This document shows, in pieces, positions 7,538 to 15,689 of a stretch of 45,933 nt of DNA. Origin of the DNA: Nitrospirae bacterium MYbin6. GTDB lineage: Bacteria > Nitrospirota > Thermodesulfovibrionia > Thermodesulfovibrionales > Magnetobacteriaceae. The notes beneath the pieces are model-generated. The model was given only the letters and a program-made list of their open reading frames with translations. It was not told the origin of the DNA and did not search any database. A program made the translations under genes and the position numbers. The DNA lies in assembly GCA_002753305.1 (NCBI GenBank), contig PEAC01000013.1:1-45933 (forward strand), written 5' to 3'. Each line of letters begins with the position of its first letter. Positions within the stretch are counted from its first letter, which is position 1.

Positions 7538-8497
7538 ATGAGAGGCCTTTTCGACCGTGGCAGATTACAGATAAAGCCGTTATCACACAGGAACCACGAC
7601 CTCAATATCAGCGCCATAGGGCCTGTAGCCGGCTCAACGCTCCATCTTGAGGCCATGAGATCTGTGGCGAGCCGAATAATAGACGCCAAAAGGAACTCTA
7701 AACCTATTATCATGATGATAGGAGGGCATGTCATTCGCGCGGGCGTTCAGAGATACCTGATAGATCTCATGGAAAATGGCTATATCACATGCCTGTCAAT
7801 GAACGGCTCCGGCATGATACACGACTTCGAGTTTGCCCTCATAGGCGCTACAACGGAGAGTGTTGCCAGGTACATAATAAACGGCCAGTTTGGTTTGTGG
7901 AAAGAAACGGCCATATTAAACGACATAATAAATGAATCGTACAAAAACGAAGAGACGCCGTGTATGGGAGACTCCGTAGGCAGGGCAATGTTAAATATGA
8001 ACCTGCCCAATGCCGATATCAGTATATTGGCAGCGGCGCAGAGATTGAATGTTGCCGTAACTGTACACGTGGGGATTGGATATGATATTATACATGAGCA
8101 TCCGAATTGCAATGGAGCGGCTACGGGGGCGTTGTCATATAACGATTTCCTGCGTCTTGCCTCGATAATGGAGGCCCTTGAGGGAGGAGTGGTGATGTGT
8201 TTTGGAAGCGCGGTAATGGCCCCGGAGGTCTTTCTGAAGGCGCTGAGCATGGCAAGAAACACTGCGGCAAGTAAAGGCAGCTCAATCAACCGGTTTACCA
8301 CACTGGTCTGTGACTTACACAACCTGCCGGATAACTATAAGGTGGAGGCATCAAAGGATGCCCCTGCCTACTATTTCAGGCCCTATAAGACGATGCTGGT
8401 AAGGACTGTGGCCGACGGAGGGGAGAGTTTTTATGTCAGGGGAATGCACTCCGATACGATTGCCTCTCTGTGGAGCGCCATAAATGAGGCCGGATAG
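7538..8497 (+). CDS. Deoxyhypusine-synthase-like conserved protein
   Basis: A soluble 319-residue protein. The stretch IIMMIGGHVIRAG with YLIDLMENGYIT, then NGSGMIHDFEFALIGATTES, resembles the NAD-binding Rossmann-type core of deoxyhypusine synthase. Bacteria generally lack eIF5A, so the role is probably different, perhaps an NAD-dependent step on a small molecule. A second conserved-looking block is VTVHVGIGYDIIHEHP followed by a Gly-rich loop. It opens the + strand sugar cluster and overlaps the next gene by 14 nt. The family assignment is from motif memory and is moderate; the reaction is unknown. Confidence 0.55.
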   Translation: MRGLFDRGRLQIKPLSHRNHDLNISAIGPVAGSTLHLEAMRSVASRIIDAKRNSKPIIMMIGGHVIRAGVQRYLIDLMENGYITCLSMNGSGMIHDFEFALIGATTESVARYIINGQFGLWKETAILNDIINESYKNEETPCMGDSVGRAMLNMNLPNADISILAAAQRLNVAVTVHVGIGYDIIHEHPNCNGAATGALSYNDFLRLASIMEALEGGVVMCFGSAVMAPEVFLKALSMARNTAASKGSSINRFTTLVCDLHNLPDNYKVEASKDAPAYYFRPYKTMLVRTVADGGESFYVRGMHSDTIASLWSAINEAG

Positions 8498-9005
8498 TGA
8501 GGTATGTTTGATATCTAAGATTCTGGATTTCTACACGCTCACAGACAGGATTAAGGAGCTAAAACTCTCTGGAAAAAGGATAGCCCTGTGCCACGGATGC
8601 TTCGACCTGATGCACCCCGGGCATATAAAGCATTTCCAATCCGCAAAGGAAATGGCCGATATTTTGGTAGTAACCATCACACCTGACCAATACATAGACA
8701 AGGGTGAGGGCCGTCCGGTCTTCAATCAGGCGTTGAGGTCGGAATCCATAGCCGCGCTTCAGTGTGTTGACTATGTGGCCATTAATCAATGGCCTACGGC
8801 TGAGGAGACCTTAAGGCATATAAGGCCGGATATCTATGTCAAGGGGCAGGAGTTTGAGCGCCTTGTTGATTCCACAGGGAAACTTCAAAAAGAGTACTCG
8901 GTTGTTAAGGAAATCAACGCTGAGATGAAATTTACACAGGAGATAGTGTTCTCTTCCACAAAACTCCTGAATGAGTATTTTATCGATGAGAAAAACAGCC
9001 GATGA
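8484..9005 (+). CDS. Cytidylyltransferase-like nucleotidyltransferase (RfaE domain II type)
   Basis: A 173-residue single-domain enzyme that would attach a nucleotide to a sugar phosphate. The signature CHGCFDLMHPGHIKHF (about 34-49) has an intact HxGH motif, and GEGRPVFNQALRSE and DIYVKGQEF follow as in HldE-type cytidylyltransferases. The C-terminal FSSTK corresponds to the ISTT-type loop. The start is uncertain: the ATG at 8484 lies inside the previous gene, while TTG at 8508 has GTGAGG just upstream. It overlaps the next gene by 4 nt. It may supply the nucleotidyl transfer that the neighbouring fusion seems poorly equipped for. Confidence 0.85.
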   Translation: MRPDSEVCLISKILDFYTLTDRIKELKLSGKRIALCHGCFDLMHPGHIKHFQSAKEMADILVVTITPDQYIDKGEGRPVFNQALRSESIAALQCVDYVAINQWPTAEETLRHIRPDIYVKGQEFERLVDSTGKLQKEYSVVKEINAEMKFTQEIVFSSTKLLNEYFIDEKNSR

Positions 9006-10528
9006 CATCCAAAAAGATACTGACCTTAAACGATTTGATAAGAAAGACAAGAGAGTTTAAAGCTCAGGGAAATGTAGTGGTACAAAGCCACGGCGTATTC
9101 GACCTTATACACCCCGGAACAATAGCCCATCTTAAATCGGCAAAGGCCCAGGGGGACATATTCATTGTCACAGTCATTAAGGACAAAGATATCAGAAGAG
9201 GGCCGGGAAGGCCGGTGTTTTCGGAGGCACTAAGGGCAGAGAATGTGGCATCCTTAGAGATTGTCGACTACGTAAGCATTGTTGACGACGAGATACCCTT
9301 TGAATGTATAAAAATGCTCAATCCAGACGTATTTGCCAAAGGGCAGCCTCAGAAAGAAAGAGACCAGCTCATTCATAAAAGGATCTTTGAACAGGAGAAG
9401 GAACTCTACCTTGGCAGGGTAAAGATATTCGAGACGGCAGGGTTTTCTTTCAGTTCTTCAAGGATAATAAACGATTTTCTTACAATTTATCCTGAAGAGA
9501 CAAAGGTGTTCTTAAAGAAATTCTCCGGCAAATACGACCTCTCCGGTATATCGTCAGAGCTGAATAAACTGAAAAACCTCAATGTGTTGCTCATAGGCGA
9601 CGGGATAATAGACGAATACCATTACTGTGCGCCAATGAACAGGTCTCCAAAGGCCAACATAATTGTCAACAAATACCTGACACACGAGAGATTCGCCGGA
9701 GGGGCCTTTGCAATAGCAAACCACATTGCCGGCCTCTGTAAACAGGTGCATTTAGTAACCCTCTTAGGCACTGACAATTCACATGAAGAGTTCATTCTGG
9801 AAAACCTGAAACCCAACATAACCAGCAAGTTCTTCTATCGTGATGAAAGCCCTACCATTGTAAAAAAGAGATATATAAATCAATTTCTGAATCAGAAAAT
9901 ATTTGAGATAAACTACCTCAACGACGATTACATCGAAGGGCCGCTGGCTGAGTCTGCCGTGAGCTACCTGAAATCGATTATACCGGACTATGACCTGGTA
10001 TTGATATCCGATTTTGGCCACGGTTTAATTACAAAACAAATCATAAATACTGTCTCAAACTCAGCAAAAATACTTGCCGTCAACACTCAGACCAACGGGG
10101 CTAACGCGGGCTATAATCTGATTACAAAATATAAAAACCCCAATCTCGTATGCCTGGACGAACCCGAATTACGGCTTGCCGCACAAGACCGCACATCGGA
10201 CACGGAGACAATCGCCAGACGCATTGCCCAACAAGTAAATGCCAATTGTTTTATTGTAACGCTGGGCAGAAAAGGCTCCCTTGGAATAAGCAAACAGGAA
10301 GGGATTAACAGGACCCCAATATTTTCGTCTAAGGTGATAGATACGGTTGGCGCAGGGGATGCGTTTTTCTCATATGTAGCGCCGTGTTATGCCTGCGAAT
10401 TGCCGCTTGATCTGATTTCCTTTATAGGAAATGCCGTCGGCGCAATGGCCGTTCAGATAGTTTGTAATAAAAAATCCATAGAAAAACATGAACTCCTTGA
10501 GTTTATCCATGCGCTTTTAAAGCAGTGA
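9002..10528 (+). CDS. Cytidylyltransferase-PfkB kinase fusion (HldE-like, reversed domain order)
   Basis: Residues 1-155 form an RfaE-type nucleotidyltransferase domain, and 190-505 a PfkB/ribokinase-family sugar kinase ending in the DTVGAGDAFF anion-hole and catalytic motif. E. coli HldE has the kinase first, so the order here is inverted. The N-terminal domain reads SHGVFDLIHPGTIAHL: the second His of HxGH is Thr, which should impair catalysis. GRPVFSEALRAE and VFAKGQ remain. Expected role: phosphorylate and then activate a heptose-like sugar phosphate. The intact stand-alone cytidylyltransferase upstream could cover the second step. The next gene begins 7 nt downstream. Confidence 0.85.
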   Translation: MTSKKILTLNDLIRKTREFKAQGNVVVQSHGVFDLIHPGTIAHLKSAKAQGDIFIVTVIKDKDIRRGPGRPVFSEALRAENVASLEIVDYVSIVDDEIPFECIKMLNPDVFAKGQPQKERDQLIHKRIFEQEKELYLGRVKIFETAGFSFSSSRIINDFLTIYPEETKVFLKKFSGKYDLSGISSELNKLKNLNVLLIGDGIIDEYHYCAPMNRSPKANIIVNKYLTHERFAGGAFAIANHIAGLCKQVHLVTLLGTDNSHEEFILENLKPNITSKFFYRDESPTIVKKRYINQFLNQKIFEINYLNDDYIEGPLAESAVSYLKSIIPDYDLVLISDFGHGLITKQIINTVSNSAKILAVNTQTNGANAGYNLITKYKNPNLVCLDEPELRLAAQDRTSDTETIARRIAQQVNANCFIVTLGRKGSLGISKQEGINRTPIFSSKVIDTVGAGDAFFSYVAPCYACELPLDLISFIGNAVGAMAVQIVCNKKSIEKHELLEFIHALLKQ

Positions 10529-10535
10529 GAGGAAG

Positions 10536-11123
10536 ATGTACGTAGAATTTGCTGAAAAATACCATAAAACCCTGCTGTCGTGTTCAAACGCCATAAGGGT
10601 TACGCGTGGTGCGCACACCCATGAGACTATAGGGTTTTTCTCCGGCATAGAGACGGCCTGTACGCTTATTGTGCAGCAAGCTGAAAGTGGCGGCAAGCTG
10701 ATGTTTATAGGTAACGGGGCGAGTGCCGCGATATCAAGCCACATGTCAACCGATTTCTGGAAAAACGGCCGCATCAGGGCCGTTGCCTTTAACGACCCTG
10801 CCCTGCTTACTTGTATGGGCAACGACTACGGGTACAGGCACGTATTTGAAAAGCCGGTTGAGATGTTCGCCGACGCAGGCGATATTCTCATAGCCATAAG
10901 CAGCTCCGGCAGGTCAGAAAATATATTGCTTGCCGTTGCCGCGGCTATAAAAAAAGGTTGCAAGGTGATAACACTTTCCGGGTTTGACGCGGATAATCCA
11001 TTGTCTTCTTTAGGGGACTGCAATTTTTACGTCCCCGCAAATACATACGGGCCTGTTGAGGTACTGCATCATTTTATCTGCCACTGCATCCTGGATTCTA
11101 TTATGAAAGTGAGAAATGGATAA
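10536..11123 (+). CDS. SIS-domain protein, phosphoheptose isomerase-like
   Basis: The 195-residue length is typical of GmhA, which converts sedoheptulose 7-phosphate to D-glycero-D-manno-heptose 7-phosphate. Seen here: GGKLMFIGNGASAAISSHMSTDF in two adjacent blocks (sugar-phosphate loop), AISSSGRSENI (second SIS loop) and a C-terminal VEVLHHFICHCILD whose His residues fit the catalytic helix. With the kinase fusion next door it supports a heptose-type branch. The neighbouring transketolase could supply the sedoheptulose phosphate. The last 8 nt overlap the following radical SAM gene. Confidence 0.8.
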   Translation: MYVEFAEKYHKTLLSCSNAIRVTRGAHTHETIGFFSGIETACTLIVQQAESGGKLMFIGNGASAAISSHMSTDFWKNGRIRAVAFNDPALLTCMGNDYGYRHVFEKPVEMFADAGDILIAISSSGRSENILLAVAAAIKKGCKVITLSGFDADNPLSSLGDCNFYVPANTYGPVEVLHHFICHCILDSIMKVRNG

Positions 11124-12186
11124 ATTCAGAATTGACGGCCATAAGATGGCTTACCACACGGCACGGGTTTCCGATTGGCTTGGCGGCAGTATGGTCTATC
11201 CCATTTACGTTGAGATAAGCCCGTCCGGGTTATGTAACCATCGCTGTGTGTTTTGTGCCTATGATTTCATCGGCTACCCCAACAGGAGGCTTGATACGGA
11301 ACGGTTGCTGCCGTTTATTGGCGAGATGGCACGATGCGGCGTAAAGAGCGTTCTTTACGCGGGTGAGGGTGAGCCGCTCCTGCACAAAGACATCTCCAAA
11401 ATCGTAACGCATACACGGACATCGGGTATCGACGTGGGGATGTTCACCAACGGGCAACTGCTTAAGAGAGAGATATCCGAGGCAATGCTGTCCGATTTAA
11501 CTTTCTTGAGATTCAGTTTTAACGGCGGTACTGATGAAAGCTATGCCCAGGTGCACGGTGTAGCATCCGGCGTTTTCAACAAGGTAATCGCCAACATAGC
11601 CGCGGCGGTTGACTTGAAGCGAAAAAATGCCCTTGCCGTTGACATCGGGGCACAGTACGTATTGCTTCCCGAAAACAAGGACTCTGCCGTTGAGGCCGTG
11701 AAAATCCTCAGAGATATCGGCGTTGATTACGTCGCCATAAAACCCTTCGTCCATCAAAGCCCCATGCAGTCGTATCAAATGAAAGGGCAGCTTATAATGG
11801 AGGAGATAACGGATATCCTTGCCGTGGCCGAAGCCCTCTCAAACGAAAGATTTAACGCCATAGCCAGAAGGTCTGCTTTTGATAAGCCAAATACCGGCAG
11901 AGGCTATAATCACTGCTACGGGACATCTTTCATCTCCGTAGTGAACTCAGCCGGGCAAGTCTCAAGCTGCCCTTCATATTGGGATAAAGAGGAGTTTCTC
12001 TTCGGAAACATCTATGAAAATACATTTGAGGAGATATGGTTTGGCCCGAAGAGGAAAAGTGTGCTGAACTATCTTGAGAACACTATCGACACGCACGCAT
12101 GTCCATCTAACTGCAGGCCGCACAATGTTAACGAATTTCTCTGGGAGATAAGACACCCCACCATAAAGCATATAAATTTTATATGA
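11116..12186 (+). CDS. Radical SAM/SPASM-type enzyme
   Basis: A 356-residue enzyme with the 4Fe-4S motif CNHRCVFC at Cys40, Cys44 and Cys47, and AGEGEPLL, the GGGEP-type SAM-binding motif. C-terminal cysteines (CYGTSF, SSCPSYW, HACPSNC) suggest an auxiliary cluster of the SPASM/twitch kind. The segment FGNIYENTFEEIWFGPKR is typical of this family's C-terminus. Substrate unknown; the neighbours point to a sugar phosphate or activated sugar rather than a peptide, since no small precursor gene is seen. It overlaps its neighbours on both sides (8 and 4 nt), indicating tight translational coupling. Confidence 0.88.
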   Translation: MDKFRIDGHKMAYHTARVSDWLGGSMVYPIYVEISPSGLCNHRCVFCAYDFIGYPNRRLDTERLLPFIGEMARCGVKSVLYAGEGEPLLHKDISKIVTHTRTSGIDVGMFTNGQLLKREISEAMLSDLTFLRFSFNGGTDESYAQVHGVASGVFNKVIANIAAAVDLKRKNALAVDIGAQYVLLPENKDSAVEAVKILRDIGVDYVAIKPFVHQSPMQSYQMKGQLIMEEITDILAVAEALSNERFNAIARRSAFDKPNTGRGYNHCYGTSFISVVNSAGQVSSCPSYWDKEEFLFGNIYENTFEEIWFGPKRKSVLNYLENTIDTHACPSNCRPHNVNEFLWEIRHPTIKHINFI

Positions 12187-12962
12187 TAGATAATATATCA
12201 AAACAAATACGGCGAACAATTATAGAACTGGCAAACGCCTCCAAAGGCCCTCATGTGGGGTCGTCTTTGTCGTGCGTTGATCTGCTGGCGGCATTATATT
12301 TTGAAGAGATGAGGGTTGACCCATGGGAAGAAAGAGATATTTTTATCCTCAGCAAGGCACATGCCGCCATGTCGCTATACAGCACGCTTGCGGCCAGAGG
12401 CATAATCGACAAGGCCCTTTTGGATGGTTACTACGTCAACGATGGGACTTTACCTGCCCACCTGGATAATACTACCGCCAGGGGTGTGGAGGTCTCAGCC
12501 GGTTCATTAGGGCATGGATTCAATATCGGCCTCGGCATGGCCTATGGATTTAAGAAAAAGGCCAGCCCACGGAGGGTGTTCACCATTGTGGGCGACGGGG
12601 AATGCCAGGAAGGCTCCATATGGGAAGGCGCCCTGTTCGCGCCTAAACTACAGCTGGATAACTTCACTGCAATAATAGACTATAACAACCTTCAGGGCTA
12701 TGGAAGGGCAACGGAACTCTGCTCTTTCGAGCCTGTAAAGGCCAAGTGGGAGGCCTTCGGCTGGTGTGCCATCGAAATCGACGGCCATAACTACGGTGAA
12801 ATAAGCGCCGCACTGAAGGCAAATCCTTCGGGAAGGCCTAAGGTAATCATAGCCCGTACGACAAAGGGCAAGGGTGTCTCCTTTATGGAAGACCAGCTCA
12901 TCTGGCACTACTACATTGTGACGGACGAGCATAAGAGGCAGGCCCTAATGGAGCTTGCCTGA
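12183..12962 (+). CDS. Transketolase, N-terminal (TPP-binding) subunit
   Basis: Transketolase moves two-carbon ketol units between sugar phosphates. This 259-residue chain holds the pyrophosphate-binding half: GPHVGSSLSCVDLLAALYF at the start, SAGSLGHGFNIGLGMA and GDGECQEGSIWEG with the TPP-Mg motif, then IDYNNLQGYG. The C-terminal half is encoded 11 nt downstream as a separate protein. Split transketolases inside polysaccharide loci usually serve a dedicated pathway rather than central metabolism (family knowledge); here the product may be an unusual ketose or heptulose. Confidence 0.93.
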   Translation: MIDNISKQIRRTIIELANASKGPHVGSSLSCVDLLAALYFEEMRVDPWEERDIFILSKAHAAMSLYSTLAARGIIDKALLDGYYVNDGTLPAHLDNTTARGVEVSAGSLGHGFNIGLGMAYGFKKKASPRRVFTIVGDGECQEGSIWEGALFAPKLQLDNFTAIIDYNNLQGYGRATELCSFEPVKAKWEAFGWCAIEIDGHNYGEISAALKANPSGRPKVIIARTTKGKGVSFMEDQLIWHYYIVTDEHKRQALMELA

Positions 12963-12972
12963 TGGAGCCTGA

Positions 12973-13890
12973 ATGAGAAACGCCTTCATTGATACCGCCA
13001 TTGCGGCGTGTGCCCACAGGGATGATGTCTTTATCATAGCGGGAGACGCCGGACTTGGCGTGTTTGACAACTTTAAGGAGACACATCCCGACAGATTTAT
13101 AAACCTTGGAGTTGCAGAGCAAAACATGGCCAGCATGGCCTCGGGACTGGCTATGGCGGGGTATAAAGTCTTTATTTACAACATAATCCCGTTTGTCCTT
13201 TACAGGTGTTACGAACAGATAAGAAACGATATCTGCTACCAGGATGTGCCAGTGGTGTTGGTCGGCATAGGCAGCGGACTTACCTATGCGCCACAGGGAA
13301 TGACCCATTACTCGATAGAAGACATAGGGCTTGCCAGGACACTGCCCAATCTGACGGTCATCTCTCCGATAGACCCGATGGAGGCCATGGCGGCAGCCAG
13401 ATATGCCTTAAACGCCAGGCATCCTGTCTATGTGAGGCTTGCCAAGAGAGGGGAGCCAAACATTCACAGCATTGAACCGCCCGACATAACCATGCCGCAA
13501 GTCGTAAGGGACGGTTCGGATGTGGCAATATTTTTCCACGGCTCCATAGCGGAGGAGGCCATAAAGGCCGCCGCAGAGCTGGCAGAAGACAACATCCATC
13601 CACGCCTTGTCTCCATGCCAATGATACAACCAATCAACGAGCAAGGGGTTGCTGATGTCCTCAAAGGGATAAAGACTGCCATAACGGTAGAAGAACACTA
13701 TGCCAACTGCGGTTTTGGCGATATATTTATAAAAACACTGATAAAACACCCTAAGGTAACACAGATAGAGACGCTGGGCATCCCCCCGCGATTTATCCAT
13801 GAGATAAAGGATACAAAGGGAATGAGGGATTTCTTCGGGATATCCTCACCTTTTATTGTAAAAACGGTAAAGAAGTATTATAATAGATAG
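12973..13890 (+). CDS. Transketolase, C-terminal subunit
   Basis: This 305-residue chain carries the pyrimidine-binding and C-terminal transketolase domains. The catalytic Glu lies in NLGVAEQNMASMASGLA, GLTYAPQGMTHYSIED holds the conserved His, and PIDPMEAMAAARYAL follows. The C-terminal domain (about 180-305) has TAITVEEHYANCGFGD. TGGAG sits just ahead of the ATG. With the preceding gene it makes one complete enzyme. Confidence 0.93.
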   Translation: MRNAFIDTAIAACAHRDDVFIIAGDAGLGVFDNFKETHPDRFINLGVAEQNMASMASGLAMAGYKVFIYNIIPFVLYRCYEQIRNDICYQDVPVVLVGIGSGLTYAPQGMTHYSIEDIGLARTLPNLTVISPIDPMEAMAAARYALNARHPVYVRLAKRGEPNIHSIEPPDITMPQVVRDGSDVAIFFHGSIAEEAIKAAAELAEDNIHPRLVSMPMIQPINEQGVADVLKGIKTAITVEEHYANCGFGDIFIKTLIKHPKVTQIETLGIPPRFIHEIKDTKGMRDFFGISSPFIVKTVKKYYNR

Positions 13891-13893
13891 ACG

Positions 13894-14556
13894 ATGGGAA
13901 GATTGCTCAACATAATAAACCAGCTCCATAAGAAAACCACAAGAGACCACATAGGCAGGATGACAGACAACAAGATCGAGTGTATGAAGCTGGCCAAAGA
14001 GTATGCGTTCGATTACTGGGATGGCAACAGGAGGTACGGTTATGGCGGCTACAAGTACGACGGCAGATGGAAGGTTGTCGCAGAGAAACTGATAGAAACG
14101 TATTCCCTTGCCGGAGATGTCTCAATCCTTGATGTAGGCTGTGGAAAGGCATTTCTCCTCTACGAAATAAAACAGCTCCTGCCAAAGGCAAAAATAACCG
14201 GTTTTGACATATCCGAATACGCCATTGAAAACTCTAAAAGTGAAATAAAGGAAAATCTCTTTGTTTACGACGCAAGGGTACCCTACCCATTTGGAGATAA
14301 AGAGTTTGATTTGGTAATATCAATTACCACCTTGCATAACTTCCCCATTTACGATCTAAAGAGCGCCTTCAGGGAGATAGAACGTGTCGGGAGACACAAA
14401 TACATAGCCGTAGAGAGTTACAGAAACGACACGGAGTTGTTTAACCTGGAGTGTTGGGCCTTGACGTGCGAGTCGTTTTTCAGGCCGCAGGAGTGGATAT
14501 GGCTTATGAACGAGTTTGGATACAGTGGTGATTTTGAATTTATATATTTCGAATAA
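13894..14556 (+). CDS. SAM-dependent methyltransferase, class I
   Basis: A 220-residue protein with motif I VSILDVGCGKAFLLYE (about 75-90), then KITGFDISEYAI (motif II acidic residue) and FDLVISITTLHNFP (motif IV region). No membrane segment is seen. It starts 3 nt after the transketolase stop, so it belongs to the operon. It probably methylates a sugar or lipid intermediate of this pathway; the target is not shown by sequence. Confidence 0.85.
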   Translation: MGRLLNIINQLHKKTTRDHIGRMTDNKIECMKLAKEYAFDYWDGNRRYGYGGYKYDGRWKVVAEKLIETYSLAGDVSILDVGCGKAFLLYEIKQLLPKAKITGFDISEYAIENSKSEIKENLFVYDARVPYPFGDKEFDLVISITTLHNFPIYDLKSAFREIERVGRHKYIAVESYRNDTELFNLECWALTCESFFRPQEWIWLMNEFGYSGDFEFIYFE

Positions 14557-14579
14557 TACAAAGAGTAATGGACAAATAA

Positions 14580-15650
14580 GTGGGCCTTTTATACACTAAG
14601 CTGAAAGTCTTTCACTTCAAAGAAAAACTGGATTCTCTGCCTAAGGAAACCGGCAGAACCCTGCCGCCTTTGCATGTGAGATTAAAGCCGACAAACGTCT
14701 GCAACCACAACTGCCGCTACTGCGCCTACAGGTCTGACAATCTGCAATTAGGAAAGGACATGGTAAAAAGCGACTTCATACCTGAAGAGAAGATGATGGA
14801 AATACTGTCCGACTTCGAAGCAATGGGCATACAGGCCGTTACCCTGAGCGGTGGAGGAGAGCCGCTGTATTATCCCTATATAATTAAAACAATAAGGAGA
14901 TTATCCAGTACAAAAATTAAATTTGCCACCCTGACAAACGGCGCAAGGCTTACCGGTGAGATTGCCGAACTCTTTGCCCACCACGGCACATGGTTGAGGA
15001 TCTCTATGGATGGCTGGGACGACGAAAGTTATACTATGTACAGGGGAGTAAAAGCTGGTGAGTTTACCAATATAATGAAAAACATCGGGGATTTTAAGAA
15101 ATTAAACGGCAGTTGCTACCTTGGCATAAGCCTGATTGTGGATGAAAGAAATGCCGGGCACATATCTGACATGATAAGAAATCTGAAAAATGCAGGGGCA
15201 GACAGCGTAAAAATCTCCCCTTGTATCATAAGCAATGACAGCGAGGAAAACAATTCGTACCATAAACCATTTTTTGAGAAAGTAAAAGGCGCCGTAGCAA
15301 TGGCGATAGAAGAACTCTCTGGGGACAATTACGAGATATTTGACTCCTATCATGAACTGGACAGTAAATTCAAAAAAAATTATACATGGTGTCCATACTT
15401 GCAGATATTATGCGTCATCGGAGCGGACTCAAACGTATACTCCTGCCAGGACAAGGCATATAACCTTGATGAAGGGCTGCTCGGCTCTCTGAAAGACATG
15501 AGTTTTAAAGAGTTTTGGTCTGCTAACAGAGACTGTTTTTATAAGATAAACCCTTCGGTGCATTGCAACCACCATTGCGTGGCAAACGACAAAAACAAGA
15601 TGGTTCTTGAATATCTGGATGCAGATAAAGGACACCTCGGGTTTGTATAA
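14580..15650 (+). CDS. Radical SAM enzyme with SPASM-like C-terminus
   Basis: 356 residues from a GTG start. CNHNCRYC at Cys41, Cys45 and Cys48 binds the SAM cluster, and LSGGGEPLYYP is the SAM-contact motif. The C-terminal region has CPYLQILC, YSCQDKAY and HCNHHC, likely ligands of auxiliary clusters, with SLKDMSFKEFW as in SPASM proteins. Length and layout match the enzyme at 11116, suggesting paralogous steps. No ribosome site is strong: a tiny ATG-GAC-AAA-TAA frame ends just before the GTG and could couple initiation. Confidence 0.87.
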   Translation: MGLLYTKLKVFHFKEKLDSLPKETGRTLPPLHVRLKPTNVCNHNCRYCAYRSDNLQLGKDMVKSDFIPEEKMMEILSDFEAMGIQAVTLSGGGEPLYYPYIIKTIRRLSSTKIKFATLTNGARLTGEIAELFAHHGTWLRISMDGWDDESYTMYRGVKAGEFTNIMKNIGDFKKLNGSCYLGISLIVDERNAGHISDMIRNLKNAGADSVKISPCIISNDSEENNSYHKPFFEKVKGAVAMAIEELSGDNYEIFDSYHELDSKFKKNYTWCPYLQILCVIGADSNVYSCQDKAYNLDEGLLGSLKDMSFKEFWSANRDCFYKINPSVHCNHHCVANDKNKMVLEYLDADKGHLGFV

Positions 15651-15689
15651 AACAACTCTGAAGAGTCTCTCTGCCTGGAAGGAAACCCT

